This document shows, one piece after another, positions 35,465 to 46,664 of a stretch of 64,000 nt of DNA (position 1 is the stretch's first letter; each line of letters begins with the position of its first letter). Location: positions 62,001 through 126,000 of the forward strand of contig NZ_AQXQ01000010.1 in the NCBI RefSeq assembly GCF_000376865.1. The letters are read 5' to 3'. Source of the DNA: Thioalkalivibrio sp. ALJ7 (lineage in GTDB: Bacteria; Pseudomonadota; Gammaproteobacteria; Ectothiorhodospirales; Ectothiorhodospiraceae). The position numbers and the translations under genes are program-made. The notes below the pieces were generated by a model. The model had not been told where the DNA came from. It saw nothing but the letters and a program-made list of their open reading frames with translations, and did no database searches.

Positions 35465-36374
35465 TCCGCTTCTCCCCCGGCTCGCGCTTGCGGGCCAGAT
35501 CCTGCTGCTGTTGGCGGTTGTGGCCTACGTGCTGGTCTACAGCCCGCTGTGGACGCTGGCCCCGGTATTCGGCCTGGCCATAGTCGGATGGTGGTGGCAA
35601 TGGCGTTCGCGCCCGCCGGCCTGGGACTGGCTGGGCCAAACGCCGGATGGTGCGACCTGGCTGGCGACGGCTGAGGGCCTACGCCAAGAGCAGGTGGACT
35701 GGGTTGAGGTGTTGCCCGACACGCGGGTGCTGTGGCGCGTCGTGGTCCTGATCGTGCGCGAGCGCAGTACCGGGCGCGTGTCGCGCCTGTGGCTGCATGC
35801 CGCGCGCATGGATGCAGATGACCTGCGCCGGCTGCGAGTGCGGCTGCGCTGGTCGCCCGGCCGCGAGGTGGCGGATCCCGGCTGGTGGGTGCGGCTTCGC
35901 GCGGGGGTTGCGCAGGGCGTTGCTATACTGGCGCAAAGCCGAGTACCCGGAGGCCCGAGCATGGCTGGACCCTATAACGCGCAGGTGATGGTGGATGTCT
36001 CGCATCTGCTGAGCGACGAGCCCGATCACGTCTACAGCGAGGACGAACTGGATGCGATCGAAGAGCTCGATCCGGAGCTTGCGCTGCGTCTGGACCGGGC
36101 GCAGACCCATGCGCAGCGCGAGGCGGCGGACGTGCCCGCCGATGGCCCGATTGACGAGGACGCCGTGCGCGCGGCCATCGAGGAGGCACGCCGGATTCTG
36201 ATGCAGGACGGCGGCGATATCGAGTTCGTGGAACTTGATGGCCGGACCGTCCGGGTCCGGCTCAAGGGTGCCTGTGTCGGTTGTCCGCGTTCCACCCTCG
36301 ATCTCAAGAATGTGGTAGAGCGCCTAGTGCGTTCGCGGGCCCCCGGCGTGGCCAGCGTCGCCAATACCTTCTGA
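35418..36374 (+). CDS. YgfX-like frame continuing in frame into a NifU-like domain
   Basis: A single stop-free frame of 318 codons. The first ~180 codons resemble YgfX/CptA (PF07254), the membrane partner encoded after sdhE: two adjacent helices (LALAGQILLLLAVVAYVLVY, then LAPVFGLAIVGWWW), then LWLHAARMDADDLRRLRVRL near the domain end. The remainder is NifU-like. No stop separates them, but an internal ATG at 35961 has GGAGG seven bases upstream and an extended -10 before it. The two are therefore more likely nested genes than a fusion, and YgfX may carry the NifU domain only as an extension. The start is uncertain (TTG at 35418; no ATG near the expected N-terminus). Confidence 0.6.
   Translation: MSRRSAPPLRLRLRPDPLLPRLALAGQILLLLAVVAYVLVYSPLWTLAPVFGLAIVGWWWQWRSRPPAWDWLGQTPDGATWLATAEGLRQEQVDWVEVLPDTRVLWRVVVLIVRERSTGRVSRLWLHAARMDADDLRRLRVRLRWSPGREVADPGWWVRLRAGVAQGVAILAQSRVPGGPSMAGPYNAQVMVDVSHLLSDEPDHVYSEDELDAIEELDPELALRLDRAQTHAQREAADVPADGPIDEDAVRAAIEEARRILMQDGGDIEFVELDGRTVRVRLKGACVGCPRSTLDLKNVVERLVRSRAPGVASVANTF
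35921..35929 (+). promoter_or_regulatory. Candidate extended -10 promoter for the NifU-like gene
   Basis: TGCTATACT matches an extended -10 (TGN-TATAAT, one mismatch in the hexamer). It lies 31 bases before the ATG at 35961. No good -35 is seen, as is usual for extended -10 promoters. Confidence 0.4.
35961..36374 (+). CDS. NifU C-terminal-domain protein
   Basis: This 137-residue protein has an acidic N-terminal half (VDVSHLLSDEPDHVYSEDELDAIEELD) with no clear family, and a C-terminal NifU-type domain. The domain has EEARRILMQDGGDIEFVELDGRTVRVRLKGACVGCPRSTLDLKN, whose CVGC pair binds or transfers an Fe-S cluster. The NfuA/NifU family delivers clusters to apoproteins. Location beside sdhB, sdhE and ygfZ points to Fe-S enzyme maturation (inference). 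The ATG has a strong ribosome site; the frame is also continuous with the YgfX-like reading frame upstream. Confidence 0.85.
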   Translation: MAGPYNAQVMVDVSHLLSDEPDHVYSEDELDAIEELDPELALRLDRAQTHAQREAADVPADGPIDEDAVRAAIEEARRILMQDGGDIEFVELDGRTVRVRLKGACVGCPRSTLDLKNVVERLVRSRAPGVASVANTF

Positions 36375-36451
36375 CCCCCTTTCCGGACTTTCTGGTCAGC
36401 AGAACCGGGTTGTCGGCTGCGTCCCGGGCCTGATCGGAGGCCCACTTTGCA

Positions 36452-36487
36452 AGTGCCCCAGGACATGAACCCCTGCGCTGGGGCACT
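36452..36487. repeat. Ten-base-pair hairpin after the NifU-like gene
   Basis: AGTGCCCCAG and CTGGGGCACT are perfect inverses around a 16-base loop. No T run follows, so it is not a standard terminator for either strand. The gene-free stretch 36375-36589 between the convergent NifU-like and srkA genes holds nothing else obvious. Confidence 0.6.
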
Positions 36488-36589
36488 GCGCCCGGACCGC
36501 GGGTTAGAGGATTGCCTTTGGGAGGCCTTCTGCAATTGGCGCCGGAGCCCTCAGGGCGTCTGATGCTCGATAAAAAACCGTTCGGCGCA

Positions 36590-37576
36590 TCAGTAGCCGA
36601 GGTCCAGGGCGGGTTCGTCGAGGGCGGCGGCCTGCTCACGCAGAGTGAGGATGTGGTCTTCCCAGAAGCGCGGGGTGTAGAAGACCGGGAAGCCGTCGAT
36701 GAAGGCGGGGTCGTCCGCGCGCCGTGCCAGCCATGCGGCATGGCGCAGGATCCGAAGAGTACGTAACGGTGCGATCAGGCCCAGTTGACGACGATCCAGG
36801 GGTACGAAGGTCTCGTAACCCTCCAGCAAGGCCTGCATCTGCCAGGCCATCTCGCCGAGGTCCCCTGACAGGAACATCCACAAGTCCTGCATCGCAGGGC
36901 CGGTGCAGGCGTCGTCCAGGTCCACGAAATGCGGGCCTTCCTCGGTCCACAGGATGTTGCCGGGATGAGTATCGCCGTGCAGCCGCAACTGGGGGACCGG
37001 TCCGATGGTCTCCAGCGTGCGCTGGATGCGTCCGAGCAGGTCGGCGCTGAGATCCCGATACACCGATTCCAGCTCCATTGGCAGAAAGCCGGAGGCCAGT
37101 ACGTCCTGGCGCGCCTCTTCGCCGCGCGGGATCGGATCCAGTATTGGGCGTTCGTGGAAGGTGGCGGCCCGGCCGACCTCGTGGATGCGCGCAATGAAAC
37201 GTCCGATACGGACCAGGGTGTCGCGCTGTTCCAGATCCGGTGCCCGGCCGCCACAGCGTGGGTAAACGGCGAACAGGAAATCCGCGTGCAGATGCAGTGT
37301 CTCGCCCCGGTCATCGGCGAGCGGGGCCACCACCGGGACCTCACGGGCGGCCAGTTCCTGGCTGAATGCGTGTTCCTCGCGGATCGCCGCGGGTGTCCAC
37401 CGCTGCGGACGGTAGAACTTGGCGATGACCGGCGTCGCGTCCTCGATCCCGACCTGGTACACGCGATTCTCGTAGCTGTTGAGCGCGAGCAGGCGGCCGT
37501 CGCAGCGCAGGCCGGTGGTCTCCACTGCATCGAGGATGTGGCCAGGTGTTAACGCGTCGTAGGGATGTGCATACAT
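36590..37576 (-). CDS. srkA: Stress response kinase A (SrkA/YihE family)
   Basis: This 328-residue aminoglycoside-phosphotransferase-fold kinase is of the SrkA/YihE family, a Ser/Thr kinase linked to envelope stress survival in E. coli. The catalytic loop LRLHGDTHPGNILW and metal-binding HFVDLDDACTGPAMQDLW are intact. The N-terminal part shows LALNSYENRVYQVGIED and the lysine in VIAKFYRP. Length agrees with the family (about 328 in E. coli). It is convergent with the NifU-like gene and divergent from the TVP38-family gene. Confidence 0.92.
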   Translation of the reverse strand: MYAHPYDALTPGHILDAVETTGLRCDGRLLALNSYENRVYQVGIEDATPVIAKFYRPQRWTPAAIREEHAFSQELAAREVPVVAPLADDRGETLHLHADFLFAVYPRCGGRAPDLEQRDTLVRIGRFIARIHEVGRAATFHERPILDPIPRGEEARQDVLASGFLPMELESVYRDLSADLLGRIQRTLETIGPVPQLRLHGDTHPGNILWTEEGPHFVDLDDACTGPAMQDLWMFLSGDLGEMAWQMQALLEGYETFVPLDRRQLGLIAPLRTLRILRHAAWLARRADDPAFIDGFPVFYTPRFWEDHILTLREQAAALDEPALDLGY

Positions 37577-37636
37577 CCTTGCAGTGTACGGGTTTGCCGC
37601 GCATGGTTCCGGGCGGGATGGCGAAAGGGGGCGCGG

Positions 37637-38320
37637 GTGAATCGGTATTACTGGGGGCTGTTGGCAGCGCTTGTGTTGTTGCTGATCGCGTGGTTGGTTG
37701 CAAGCACCGGGAACTGGCTGGACCTGGCATCGCTACAAGCCGCAGGTGGCCGGATCGAGACCTGGCGCGTGGATCATCCGGCGATCGCGGTGGTCCTGTT
37801 TTTCTTGCTGTACATGGTCGTAGCGGCGTTCTCGGTACCCGGGATTGTGGTGATGACCTTGGCCGGCGGTGCTCTGTTCGGGGTGTTCTGGGGAACCGTG
37901 CTGTCGTCACTGGCGTCGACCCTGGGTGCGACGATCACCTTCGCCGTCGCTCGGGTTCTGGCGCGGGATGCGGTCCAGCGGCGTTATGCGCAACGATTGG
38001 AGCGGATCAACGAAGGATTTCTCCGCGAGGGCGCGTTTTATCTGTTTGCGCTACGTATGATCCCGGTGTTCCCTTTTCTGCTGGTCAACGCGGGGATGGG
38101 CCTGTTGCCGATACGGGCCTGGACTTATTTCTGGGTGTCGCTGGTTGGGATGTTACCGGCGACCGCGGTGTTTGCGAACGCGGGGACGCAGCTCGGCCGG
38201 CTGGAGGGGCTTGAGGATGTGCTTTCACCCATTCTGATCCTGTCCCTGGTCGCCACCGGGGTATTTCCTCTCCTGGCCCGGTGGCTAGTGGGGGCTGTAA
38301 GGCGCCGAAGGCTGCGGTAG
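37637..38320 (+). CDS. TVP38/TMEM64-family (DedA-related) membrane protein
   Basis: This 227-residue integral membrane protein has a first helix at about 5-25, another at about 50-72, and the conserved SNARE-associated/VTT region (AAFSVPGIVVMTLAGGALFG, then GATITFAVARVLARDAV). Later, FLLVNAGMGLLPIRAWTYFWVSLVGMLPA gives the typical re-entrant loop and helices. The family is linked to lipid scrambling or membrane homeostasis. The likely start is a GTG at 37637 (MNRYYWGLLAAL) with AAAGGGGG upstream. A weak AT-rich terminator follows. Confidence 0.85.
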   Translation: MNRYYWGLLAALVLLLIAWLVASTGNWLDLASLQAAGGRIETWRVDHPAIAVVLFFLLYMVVAAFSVPGIVVMTLAGGALFGVFWGTVLSSLASTLGATITFAVARVLARDAVQRRYAQRLERINEGFLREGAFYLFALRMIPVFPFLLVNAGMGLLPIRAWTYFWVSLVGMLPATAVFANAGTQLGRLEGLEDVLSPILILSLVATGVFPLLARWLVGAVRRRRLR

Positions 38321-38366
38321 CCGCCGTTGACACAAGTCTCCACGGCCTACCGTTACACCCCTCGAT

Positions 38367-38400
38367 ATACATATCTGAAAAAACAGATGTATTATTTTTT
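38367..38400 (+). terminator. AT-rich hairpin with T run after the TVP38-family gene
   Basis: TATCTG-AAAAAA-CAGATG forms a short stem, with a loop of six A residues, followed by TATTATTTTTT. It stands out as an AT-rich island in GC-rich DNA. It probably ends the upstream transcript, although the stem is weak. Confidence 0.5.
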
Positions 38401-38495
38401 CGCAAGCCGTCGCATCGGCGGCCCGGAACGGCCGGCCGGGCGGGAAGTCATAACCACAACGAAAAAGGCGGTCGGGGATCCCCCGGGACGTCACG

Positions 38496-39500
38496 ATGAC
38501 GAGGAATCCTGCTTTGAAAACGAGTTTGTTGTTGCGACAGGGACAGGCGATTGTGCTTGCGCTGGGTCTGCTGGGACTTGGCCTGGTGGCACAAGCCGAG
38601 GAAGAGGAGCCGCGCGATCGTCCGATCGACCAGGTGCTGGAGCCGATCCAGCTGACGGATCGGGTGTACTACTTCTACGGTTCTCTGGAGAACCGCACAC
38701 CGGAGAATCTAGGCTTCACCAACAACACGGGCTTTGTGGTGACCGATGATGGTGTGGTTCTGCTCGATTCCGGCCCCAGCTACAAAGTGGCGAAGCGGAT
38801 GGCGAAGGCCATCGCCGAGGTAACCAACCAGCCGATCACCCATGTAATCTCGGTCGGGAGCCAGGATCATCGCTGGCTGGGCAACGGCTATTTTCATGAG
38901 CAGGGCGCCGACATCGTCGCTCTGGCGCGTACTGCCGCCACCCAGGCCGAACGCGGCGAAGGGCAGATCGCTTCGCTGGCGAATGCCGTGGGCGAGGACG
39001 CAATGAAAGGGACCGAACCGGTCCCCGCGCCCAATCCGATTGACGCGGACGAGCACACACTGACGGTTGGTGGCGTGGACTTCGAGTTGATCTTTGCCGG
39101 TGATGCCCACTTTCCGGGTGACATCATGGTGCACCTGCCGGGGGAAGATGTGGTGTTCACCGGTGACATCGTTTATACCGAGCGCATGCTGGGTATCCAC
39201 CCGTTCAGCAATCCGGTCGAGAAGCTGGAGGCGTTCCGCCATCTGGAATCGATCGATCCGGAGATTGTTGTTCCGGGGCACGGGCGTGCGACGGATATGG
39301 CCGAGGCCCGCCGTGACACTGGCGACTATCTCGAGCTGTTGGTGCGAGAAGTGACCGCCGGCGTGGAGGACTGGGAATCGCTGGACGAGACGGTTAGCCG
39401 GTTGGCCGACCTGGACGACTTCAAGCATCTGCGTCACTACGATGACTGGCATCGCCCGAACGTGAACCGCACCTACCTGTTCATCGAAGGCAACATGTAA
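38496..39500 (+). CDS. Exported MBL-fold protein with altered metal motif
   Basis: This 334-residue protein has a signal peptide (hydrophobic 18-34, cleavage after AQA). The metallo-beta-lactamase fold is clear: [19 protein letters not shown], then [15 protein letters not shown] (His205), [12 protein letters not shown] (Asp224) and [11 protein letters not shown] (His262). The usual HxHxDH after beta-strand 4 is SVGSQDH (119-125), so the first two zinc-1 histidines are missing while the Asp-His pair remains. It may bind a single metal or act on a different substrate than the quinoprotein-associated MBL hydrolases it resembles. The start ATG has a poor ribosome site. Confidence 0.82.
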   Translation: MTRNPALKTSLLLRQGQAIVLALGLLGLGLVAQAEEEEPRDRPIDQVLEPIQLTDRVYYFYGSLENRTPENLGFTNNTGFVVTDDGVVLLDSGPSYKVAKRMAKAIAEVTNQPITHVISVGSQDHRWLGNGYFHEQGADIVALARTAATQAERGEGQIASLANAVGEDAMKGTEPVPAPNPIDADEHTLTVGGVDFELIFAGDAHFPGDIMVHLPGEDVVFTGDIVYTERMLGIHPFSNPVEKLEAFRHLESIDPEIVVPGHGRATDMAEARRDTGDYLELLVREVTAGVEDWESLDETVSRLADLDDFKHLRHYDDWHRPNVNRTYLFIEGNM

Positions 39501-39512
39501 GTATCGACCGAA

Positions 39513-39531
39513 CCCCGGCCGCAGGCCGGGG
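39513..39531. repeat. Short GC hairpin between the MBL gene and thrS
   Basis: CCCCGGCC-GCA-GGCCGGGG is a perfect eight-base-pair stem 13 bases after the MBL stop. No T run follows; it may be a weak terminator or processing stem. Confidence 0.5.
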
Positions 39532-39648
39532 AACCTGCCGACGGCGCGTAGCACATGGTATGCTTCGCGCCGTTGTCGTTTCCGGCAACTTCCAATTTCT
39601 GATACGCGACGCGCGACCCCGCGTATGGGTCGGCGAAGGAGCCCCGCA

Positions 39649-41565
39649 ATGCCCGCAGTAACCCTCCCCGACGGCAGCCGCCGCGAGTTCGATCATGCAG
39701 TCACCGTGCTGGATGTGGCCAAGGACATCGGTCCGGGCCTCGCCAAGGCGACCCTGGCCGGCAAGGTGAATGGCCAGCTGGTCGATGCCCGCCACCAGAT
39801 CGACGACGACGTTGAACTCGCGATCGTGACCGACCGCGACCCGGAGGGGGTGGAGATCATCCGGCATTCGACCGCGCACCTGATGGCGCAGGCGGTCAAA
39901 CAGCTCTTTCCCGAGGCGCAGGTCACCATCGGCCCGACCATCGAGAACGGCTTCTACTACGACTTCGCCTATGACCGCGGCTTCACGCCGGAGGATCTGG
40001 AGAAGATCGAGAAGCGTATGAAGGAGCTGGCCAAGCAGGACCTGCCGGTAGAGCGCTCGCTGATGGACCGCGACGAGGCGGTGAAGTACTTCCGCGACAT
40101 GGGCGAGGCGTACAAGGCCGAGATCATCGCGTCGATCCCGCAGGGCGAGAACATCTCGCTGTACAAGCAGGGCGACTTCGTCGACCTCTGCCGGGGTCCG
40201 CATATCCCGTCCACCGGCAAGTTGAAGGCCTTCAAGCTGACGAAGGTGGCCGGTGCGTACTGGCGTGGCGATTCCGACAACGAGATGCTGACGCGGATCT
40301 ATGGCACTGCCTGGCCGAACAAGGACCAGCTGAAAGAGCACCTGGAGCGGCTGAAAGAGGCCGAGCGTCGCGATCATCGCAAGATCGGCCAGGAGCTGGA
40401 TCTGTTCTCGATCCAGGACGAGGCCGGTGGCGGCCTGGTGTTCTGGCACCCGAAGGGCGCACGAATCCGCCGCGAGATCGAAAAATACTGGTACGACATG
40501 CACGAGAAGGCGGGTTACGACTTCGTCGTCTCGCCGCACATCGCGAACCTGGAGCTGTGGAAGACCTCCGGCCACGCGGACTTCTACGCCGAGTCCATGT
40601 ACGAGCCGATGGAGGACGAGCACCAGGCCTTCCAGTTGAAGCCGATGAACTGCCCGTTCCATGTGCTGATGTACAAGGACCGGCTGCACTCCTACCGCGA
40701 CCTGCCGCTGCGCTGGGCGGAGATGGGTACGGTGTACCGTCGCGAGATGTCCGGTGCGCTGCACGGGCTGATGCGTGTGCGCGGCTTCACCCAAGATGAT
40801 GCGCATATCTTTTGCCGCGAGGACCAGATCGAGTCCGAGGTGATGGCGGTCATCGACCTCACCCTGGAAGTGCTGCAAACCTTTGGTTTCGAGAAGTTCG
40901 ACGTGAACCTGTCGACCAAGCCGGAAGATGCCGTCGGGTCCGACGCGATCTGGGAGCACGCGACCGCGTCGCTGCGCTCGGCAATCGAGAAGAAGGGGCT
41001 GGAGTACTCGGTGGACGAGGGCGGTGGTGCCTTCTATGGCCCGAAGATCGACATCAAGATCCATGACGCCATTGGCCGCGAATGGCAGTGCTCCACGGTA
41101 CAGCTGGACTTCAACCTGCCCGAGCGTTTTGGCATGGAGTACGTCGCCGAGGATAACGAGCGCCGGCGCCCGATCATGATCCACCGCGCGCTGCTGGGCT
41201 CGGTGGAGCGCTTCTTCGGCGTGTTGATCGAGCACTATGCCGGACACTTCCCGACCTGGCTGGCCCCGGTGCAAGCCGAGGTGCTGACGATCACCGAGCG
41301 CCAGGATGCGTATGCCCAGGAAGTGACCAAAGCGCTGCGTGACAGGGGTTTCCGGGTCGAGGCCGACTTGAGAAACGAGAAGATCGGCTTTAAGATTCGC
41401 GAGCACACGCTCAAGCGCGTGCCGTACTTGCTGGTCCTTGGAGACAAGGAAATGGAAAACGGGCAGGTCGCGGTGCGCACGCGAAGCGGAGAAGACCTCG
41501 GCGTCATGAGCCTCGAGGACTTCGGCGAGCACCTCCGGGAGGAGGTTGCCGCTCGCCAACACTGA
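39649..41565 (+). CDS. thrS: Threonyl-tRNA synthetase
   Basis: ThrRS (638 residues) charges tRNA-Thr. Domains in order are N-terminal TGS (about 1-60), second additional domain for editing ([19 protein letters not shown], about 70-180, with HSTAH), the class II catalytic core (motif 2 region [15 protein letters not shown]; zinc ligand Cys in [11 protein letters not shown]) and the anticodon-binding domain near the C-terminus. I start at the ATG at 39649 (MPAVTLPDG) with GAAGGAG eight bases upstream; an upstream in-frame ATG at 39625 lacks one. It heads the classical thrS-infC-rpmI-rplT-pheST-ihfA block. Confidence 0.97.
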   Translation: MPAVTLPDGSRREFDHAVTVLDVAKDIGPGLAKATLAGKVNGQLVDARHQIDDDVELAIVTDRDPEGVEIIRHSTAHLMAQAVKQLFPEAQVTIGPTIENGFYYDFAYDRGFTPEDLEKIEKRMKELAKQDLPVERSLMDRDEAVKYFRDMGEAYKAEIIASIPQGENISLYKQGDFVDLCRGPHIPSTGKLKAFKLTKVAGAYWRGDSDNEMLTRIYGTAWPNKDQLKEHLERLKEAERRDHRKIGQELDLFSIQDEAGGGLVFWHPKGARIRREIEKYWYDMHEKAGYDFVVSPHIANLELWKTSGHADFYAESMYEPMEDEHQAFQLKPMNCPFHVLMYKDRLHSYRDLPLRWAEMGTVYRREMSGALHGLMRVRGFTQDDAHIFCREDQIESEVMAVIDLTLEVLQTFGFEKFDVNLSTKPEDAVGSDAIWEHATASLRSAIEKKGLEYSVDEGGGAFYGPKIDIKIHDAIGREWQCSTVQLDFNLPERFGMEYVAEDNERRRPIMIHRALLGSVERFFGVLIEHYAGHFPTWLAPVQAEVLTITERQDAYAQEVTKALRDRGFRVEADLRNEKIGFKIREHTLKRVPYLLVLGDKEMENGQVAVRTRSGEDLGVMSLEDFGEHLREEVAARQH

Positions 41566-41586
41566 CCTTGAATTGGAGAAAAGGCT

Positions 41587-42105
41587 ATTAGCGCAGCAAA
41601 AACGGTCCGCCTGAACGATCAGATCACCAGCCCACAAATCCGGCTGATCGACGCCGAAGGCGAGAATCGAGGGGTCTGCAGTACTGCAGAAGCTCTGGAA
41701 ATGGCCGCCGAAAGTGGTCTGGACCTGGTCGAGATCTCGCCGAATGCCGAGCCACCCGTGGCCCGGATCATGGACTACGGGAAGTTCAAGTTCGAACAGG
41801 CGAAGAAGGCTCAGGAAGCCAAGAAGAAGCAGAAGCAGATCCAGATCAAGGAAGTGAAGTTCCGTCCGGGTACGGACGAGGGCGACTACAACGTCAAGAT
41901 TCGCAACCTCCGCCGCTTCATTGAGGGCGGCGACAAGGGCAAGGTGACCATCCGCTTCCGCGGTCGCGAAATGCGCCACCAGGAGCTGGGTGGCGAGCTG
42001 CTGGACAAGATTGAGCAGGACATGTCCGATATCGCGGTCGTCGAGCAGCGACCGAAGATGGAAGGACGCCAGATGATCATGGTGCTGACGGGCAAGAAGA
42101 AGTAA
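41587..42105 (+). CDS. infC: Translation initiation factor IF-3 (AUU start)
   Basis: IF-3 (172 residues) controls start-codon fidelity on the 30S subunit. The frame begins at ATT at 41587 ([20 protein letters not shown]), with GGAG eight bases upstream and no ATG or GTG before 41701. An AUU start is the known autoregulatory feature of infC. The N-domain ([22 protein letters not shown]) and C-domain ([35 protein letters not shown]) are complete. Starting at the first ATG (41701) would remove most of the N-domain. Confidence 0.96.
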   Translation: MSAAKTVRLNDQITSPQIRLIDAEGENRGVCSTAEALEMAAESGLDLVEISPNAEPPVARIMDYGKFKFEQAKKAQEAKKKQKQIQIKEVKFRPGTDEGDYNVKIRNLRRFIEGGDKGKVTIRFRGREMRHQELGGELLDKIEQDMSDIAVVEQRPKMEGRQMIMVLTGKKK

Positions 42106-42207
42106 GCCCGTCAGACAACAAGGGCGGTCGGGTCTCCGCATACCCGCATCGCCTTTTCACAAACGGCCGACCCATTTGGGGTACGGCCCAAAATGCCGGA
42201 GAGAGTA

Positions 42208-42405
42208 ATGCCTAAGATCAAGACCAATCGGGGTGCGGCCAAGCGCTTCACCCGTACCGGGTCGGGGAAGTTCAAGCGGTTCCAGTCGCACCGCAGCCAC
42301 ATCCTGACCAAGAAGCCTACCAAGCGTAAGCGTCACCTGCGCAGCCCAGCGATGGTGCACGAGTCGGATGCCCCGGCCGTGCGCAAACTGCTGCCATACC
42401 GTTGA
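42208..42405 (+). CDS. rpmI: 50S ribosomal protein L35
   Basis: This 65-residue basic protein shows the L35 pattern [20 protein letters not shown], with [13 protein letters not shown] in the middle. I start at the ATG at 42208 with GGAGAGAG upstream. The 102-base leader after infC contains a GC-rich stem ending in CGCCTTTT, a possible attenuator or L20-binding leader as known from E. coli (inference). Confidence 0.96.
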   Translation: MPKIKTNRGAAKRFTRTGSGKFKRFQSHRSHILTKKPTKRKRHLRSPAMVHESDAPAVRKLLPYR

Positions 42406-42425
42406 ACTGACCGAGGAATCGAGAC

Positions 42426-44000
<1,575 letters not shown>

Positions 44001-44001
<1 letters not shown>

Positions 44002-46361
44002 TGCGTATCAGTGTGCAGTGGCTGCAGGAATGGCTGCAGATCGACGAAACCCCGGAAGCGCTGGGTCATCGCCTCACCATGGCCGGGCTCGAACTGGATG
44101 CGCTGGAGCCGGCGGCACCGGCGTTCAGTGGCGTCCGGGTCGGGCATGTGGTGGCGGTCGAACCGCACCCGGACGCGGACCGTCTGCGCGTATGCCGTGT
44201 GGAAGCGGGCGAGGCGGAGCCATTGACCATCGTCTGTGGTGCGCCGAACGTCCATCAGGGGATGCGGGCGCCGGTCGCGGTGATTGGTGCCGTGCTCCCC
44301 GGTGATTTCCGTATCAAGCGCTCCAAGCTGCGGGGTGTGGCATCCGAAGGGATGCTCTGCTCCGCCCGCGAGCTCGGACTTGCCGAGGATGCCGCGGGCC
44401 TGATGGCCTTGCCGGAGGGTTTGGAGGCTGGTGTCGACCTGCGCGAAGCCCTGGGCCTGGATGACACTATCCTTGAGGTCGACTTGACGCCGAACCGGGC
44501 GGACTGCCTTGGAATGCGCGGGATTGCTCGCGAGTGTTCGGCGCTCTTGGATCGTGCACTTCATGCCCCGGAGTGGCCCGAGCCGAAGGTAAGCCTGGAG
44601 GCCCGTATCGCGGTGGAGTCCGGGGACGCGGCGGCTTGCCCGTTGTATGGCGCACGGGTCTTTGAGGGACTCGATGCCAAGGCGGCAACACCGTTGTGGA
44701 TGACGGAGCGTCTTCGCCGGGCCGGGGTGCGCCCGCTCAGCGCCATCGTGGACGTAACCAATTACGTCATGCTGGAACTCGGGCAGCCCTTGCATGCCTT
44801 TGATGCCGACCGCATTGGAGACCAGATCCAGGTTCGCTGGGGTAAGGAGGGGGAGGCCCTTACGCTTCTGGGTGGCGATCAGACAGTCAAACTTTCGCCG
44901 CAGGACCTGGTGATTGCAGATGTCGAACGACCCCTGGCGCTGGCCGGGGTGATGGGTGGAGCGGACAGCGCTGTCAGCGACACCACCACGCGGGTGGTCC
45001 TGGAGTGTGCGCATTTCGCACCGCGGGCCTTGGCCGGCCGGGCGCGCGCCCATGGCCTGCATACGGACGCCTCCCATCGTTTCGAGCGGGGCGTGGATCC
45101 AACGCTGGTTGCGCAGGCCATGGCGCGCGCGACGCAGTTGCTGCTGGAAATTTGCGGCGGACGCTGCGGCCCGGTCGCGCAGGTGGGGGAATCACCAGCC
45201 ACCCATGGGGAGCAGGCGATCGGCTTGCGCTCGGAACGTATTCAGCGCTTGCTGGGTGTAAGCCTGGAAGCGCCTGAGGTCGAGCGCATCCTGCAGGCAC
45301 TCGATTGTCGTGTTGAGCGTGCAGCGGACGGTTGGACCGTTCATGCGCCACGTGCGCGTTTTGATCTGGAACGCGAAGAGGACCTGGTCGAAGAACTGGC
45401 ACGGGTGCACGGCTACGACGCCTTGCCGCAGACCCTACCCAAGCCGGTGGCGCCCGCCTTGCCGGCGACCGGGTTGCGGTCACTGCGCACAGGGCTTTCC
45501 CGCCAAGGTTTCCACGAGGTGATCAGTTTCAGCTTCATCGCCCGCGAAGCCGCGAGCGCCTTCTATCCGGATGTGGAGCCCTTGGCACTGGCCAACCCGA
45601 TCTCGTCGGACCTGGCGGTGATGCGTCCAGGGTTGTGGCCGGGGCTCGTGACCACCGCCGCGTACAACCAGGCGCGGCAGCAGTCGGATCTGCGTTTGTT
45701 CGAACACGGCCTGCGTTTTGTTCCGGATGCATCCGGGCTGCGCCAGGAGCCACGACTGGCGGGTCTGCTCGGGGGGCGGGCGTCCCTGGAGAACTGGGAG
45801 GGTGAGGCCCGTCGTCTGGACTTCTTCGATGCCAAGGGAGTGGTCGAAGGGCTGTGCAAACGCGTGGACGGGACGCTGGGCTTCCGGATGGAGCGGCACC
45901 CGGCCCTGCATGATGGCCAGTCGGCCCGCGTGCTGGTCGCCGGCGCGGCAGTCGGCTGGGTGGGGCGCTTGCATCCAGCGCTCTGCGAGCGCTTCGATGT
46001 CGAGCCGGTCTTTCTGTTCGACCTGGATGCTGCGGCCGTCACGCACGCACCAGTGGCCCAGTTCACGCCCTTGTCGGCCTATCCGTCGATCCGCCGTGAC
46101 CTGGCGCTGGTTGTGGCCGACACGGTAGCTGCTGGGGATGTGCTGGCCGCCATCGATGAACTGGACCTGGAGCTCCTGCAGGATGTGCGCCTGTTCGACG
46201 TGTACCAGGGCAAGGGCTTGAATCCGGACGAAAAGAGCCTGGCTTTGGGCTTGATTTTGCGGGCTTTTGATCGCACCCTAGGCGAACAGGATGTGGCTGG
46301 CGTCACTGATTCGGTGGTGCAGCATCTCCAGGCTCAGTTCAACGCAACCTTGAGACAATAG
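44001..46361 (+). CDS. pheT: Phenylalanyl-tRNA synthetase beta subunit
   Basis: PheT (786 residues) provides tRNA recognition and editing. It has an N-terminal tRNA-binding domain (VGHVVAVEPHPDADRLRVCRV, about 45-65), B5 and B3/4 domains (MTERLRRAGVRPLSAIVDVTN, the editing region, and RFERGVDPTLVAQAM), a catalytic-like module, and the C-terminal ferredoxin-fold anticodon-binding domain (FTPLSAYPSIRRDLALVV ... YQGKGLNPDEKSLALGLILR). Length is normal. It begins on the last base of the pheS stop, indicating coupled translation. Confidence 0.97.
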
Positions 46362-46364
46362 CCG

Positions 46365-46664
46365 ATGGCAGCTGTAACCAAGGCGGACCTCGCCGCCGCG
46401 CTTAACGAGGAATTGGGTCTCAACAAGCGTGAGGCGAAGGAATTCGTCGAGATGTTCTTTGAGGAGATGCGTCAGTCGCTGGAGACCGGCGAGGGTGTCA
46501 AACTCTCCGGCTTTGGCAACTTTATTCTGCGCGACAAGAACCAACGGCCTGGACGCAATCCGAAGACGGGCGAAGAGATCCCGGTCTCTGCACGTCGGGT
46601 GGTGACCTTCCGGCCGGGACAAAAGCTGCGTGAACGGGTAGAGAGCTATGCTGGAGGCGAGTAA
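46365..46664 (+). CDS. ihfA: Integration host factor subunit alpha
   Basis: IHF-alpha (99 residues) bends DNA with IhfB, assisting sigma-54 promoters among others. [21 protein letters not shown], the beta-arm region [20 protein letters not shown] and the C-terminal [17 protein letters not shown] are canonical. It lies three bases after pheT and overlaps the following merR-type gene by 17 bases, the standard gammaproteobacterial arrangement. Several sigma-54 promoters in this window could use IHF. Confidence 0.97.
   Translation: MAAVTKADLAAALNEELGLNKREAKEFVEMFFEEMRQSLETGEGVKLSGFGNFILRDKNQRPGRNPKTGEEIPVSARRVVTFRPGQKLRERVESYAGGE

Noticed and set aside
39481-42141. 886-codon minus-strand frame opposite thrS and infC
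   Set aside because: Antisense shadow of highly conserved genes in GC-rich DNA; no ribosome site, signature or domain.
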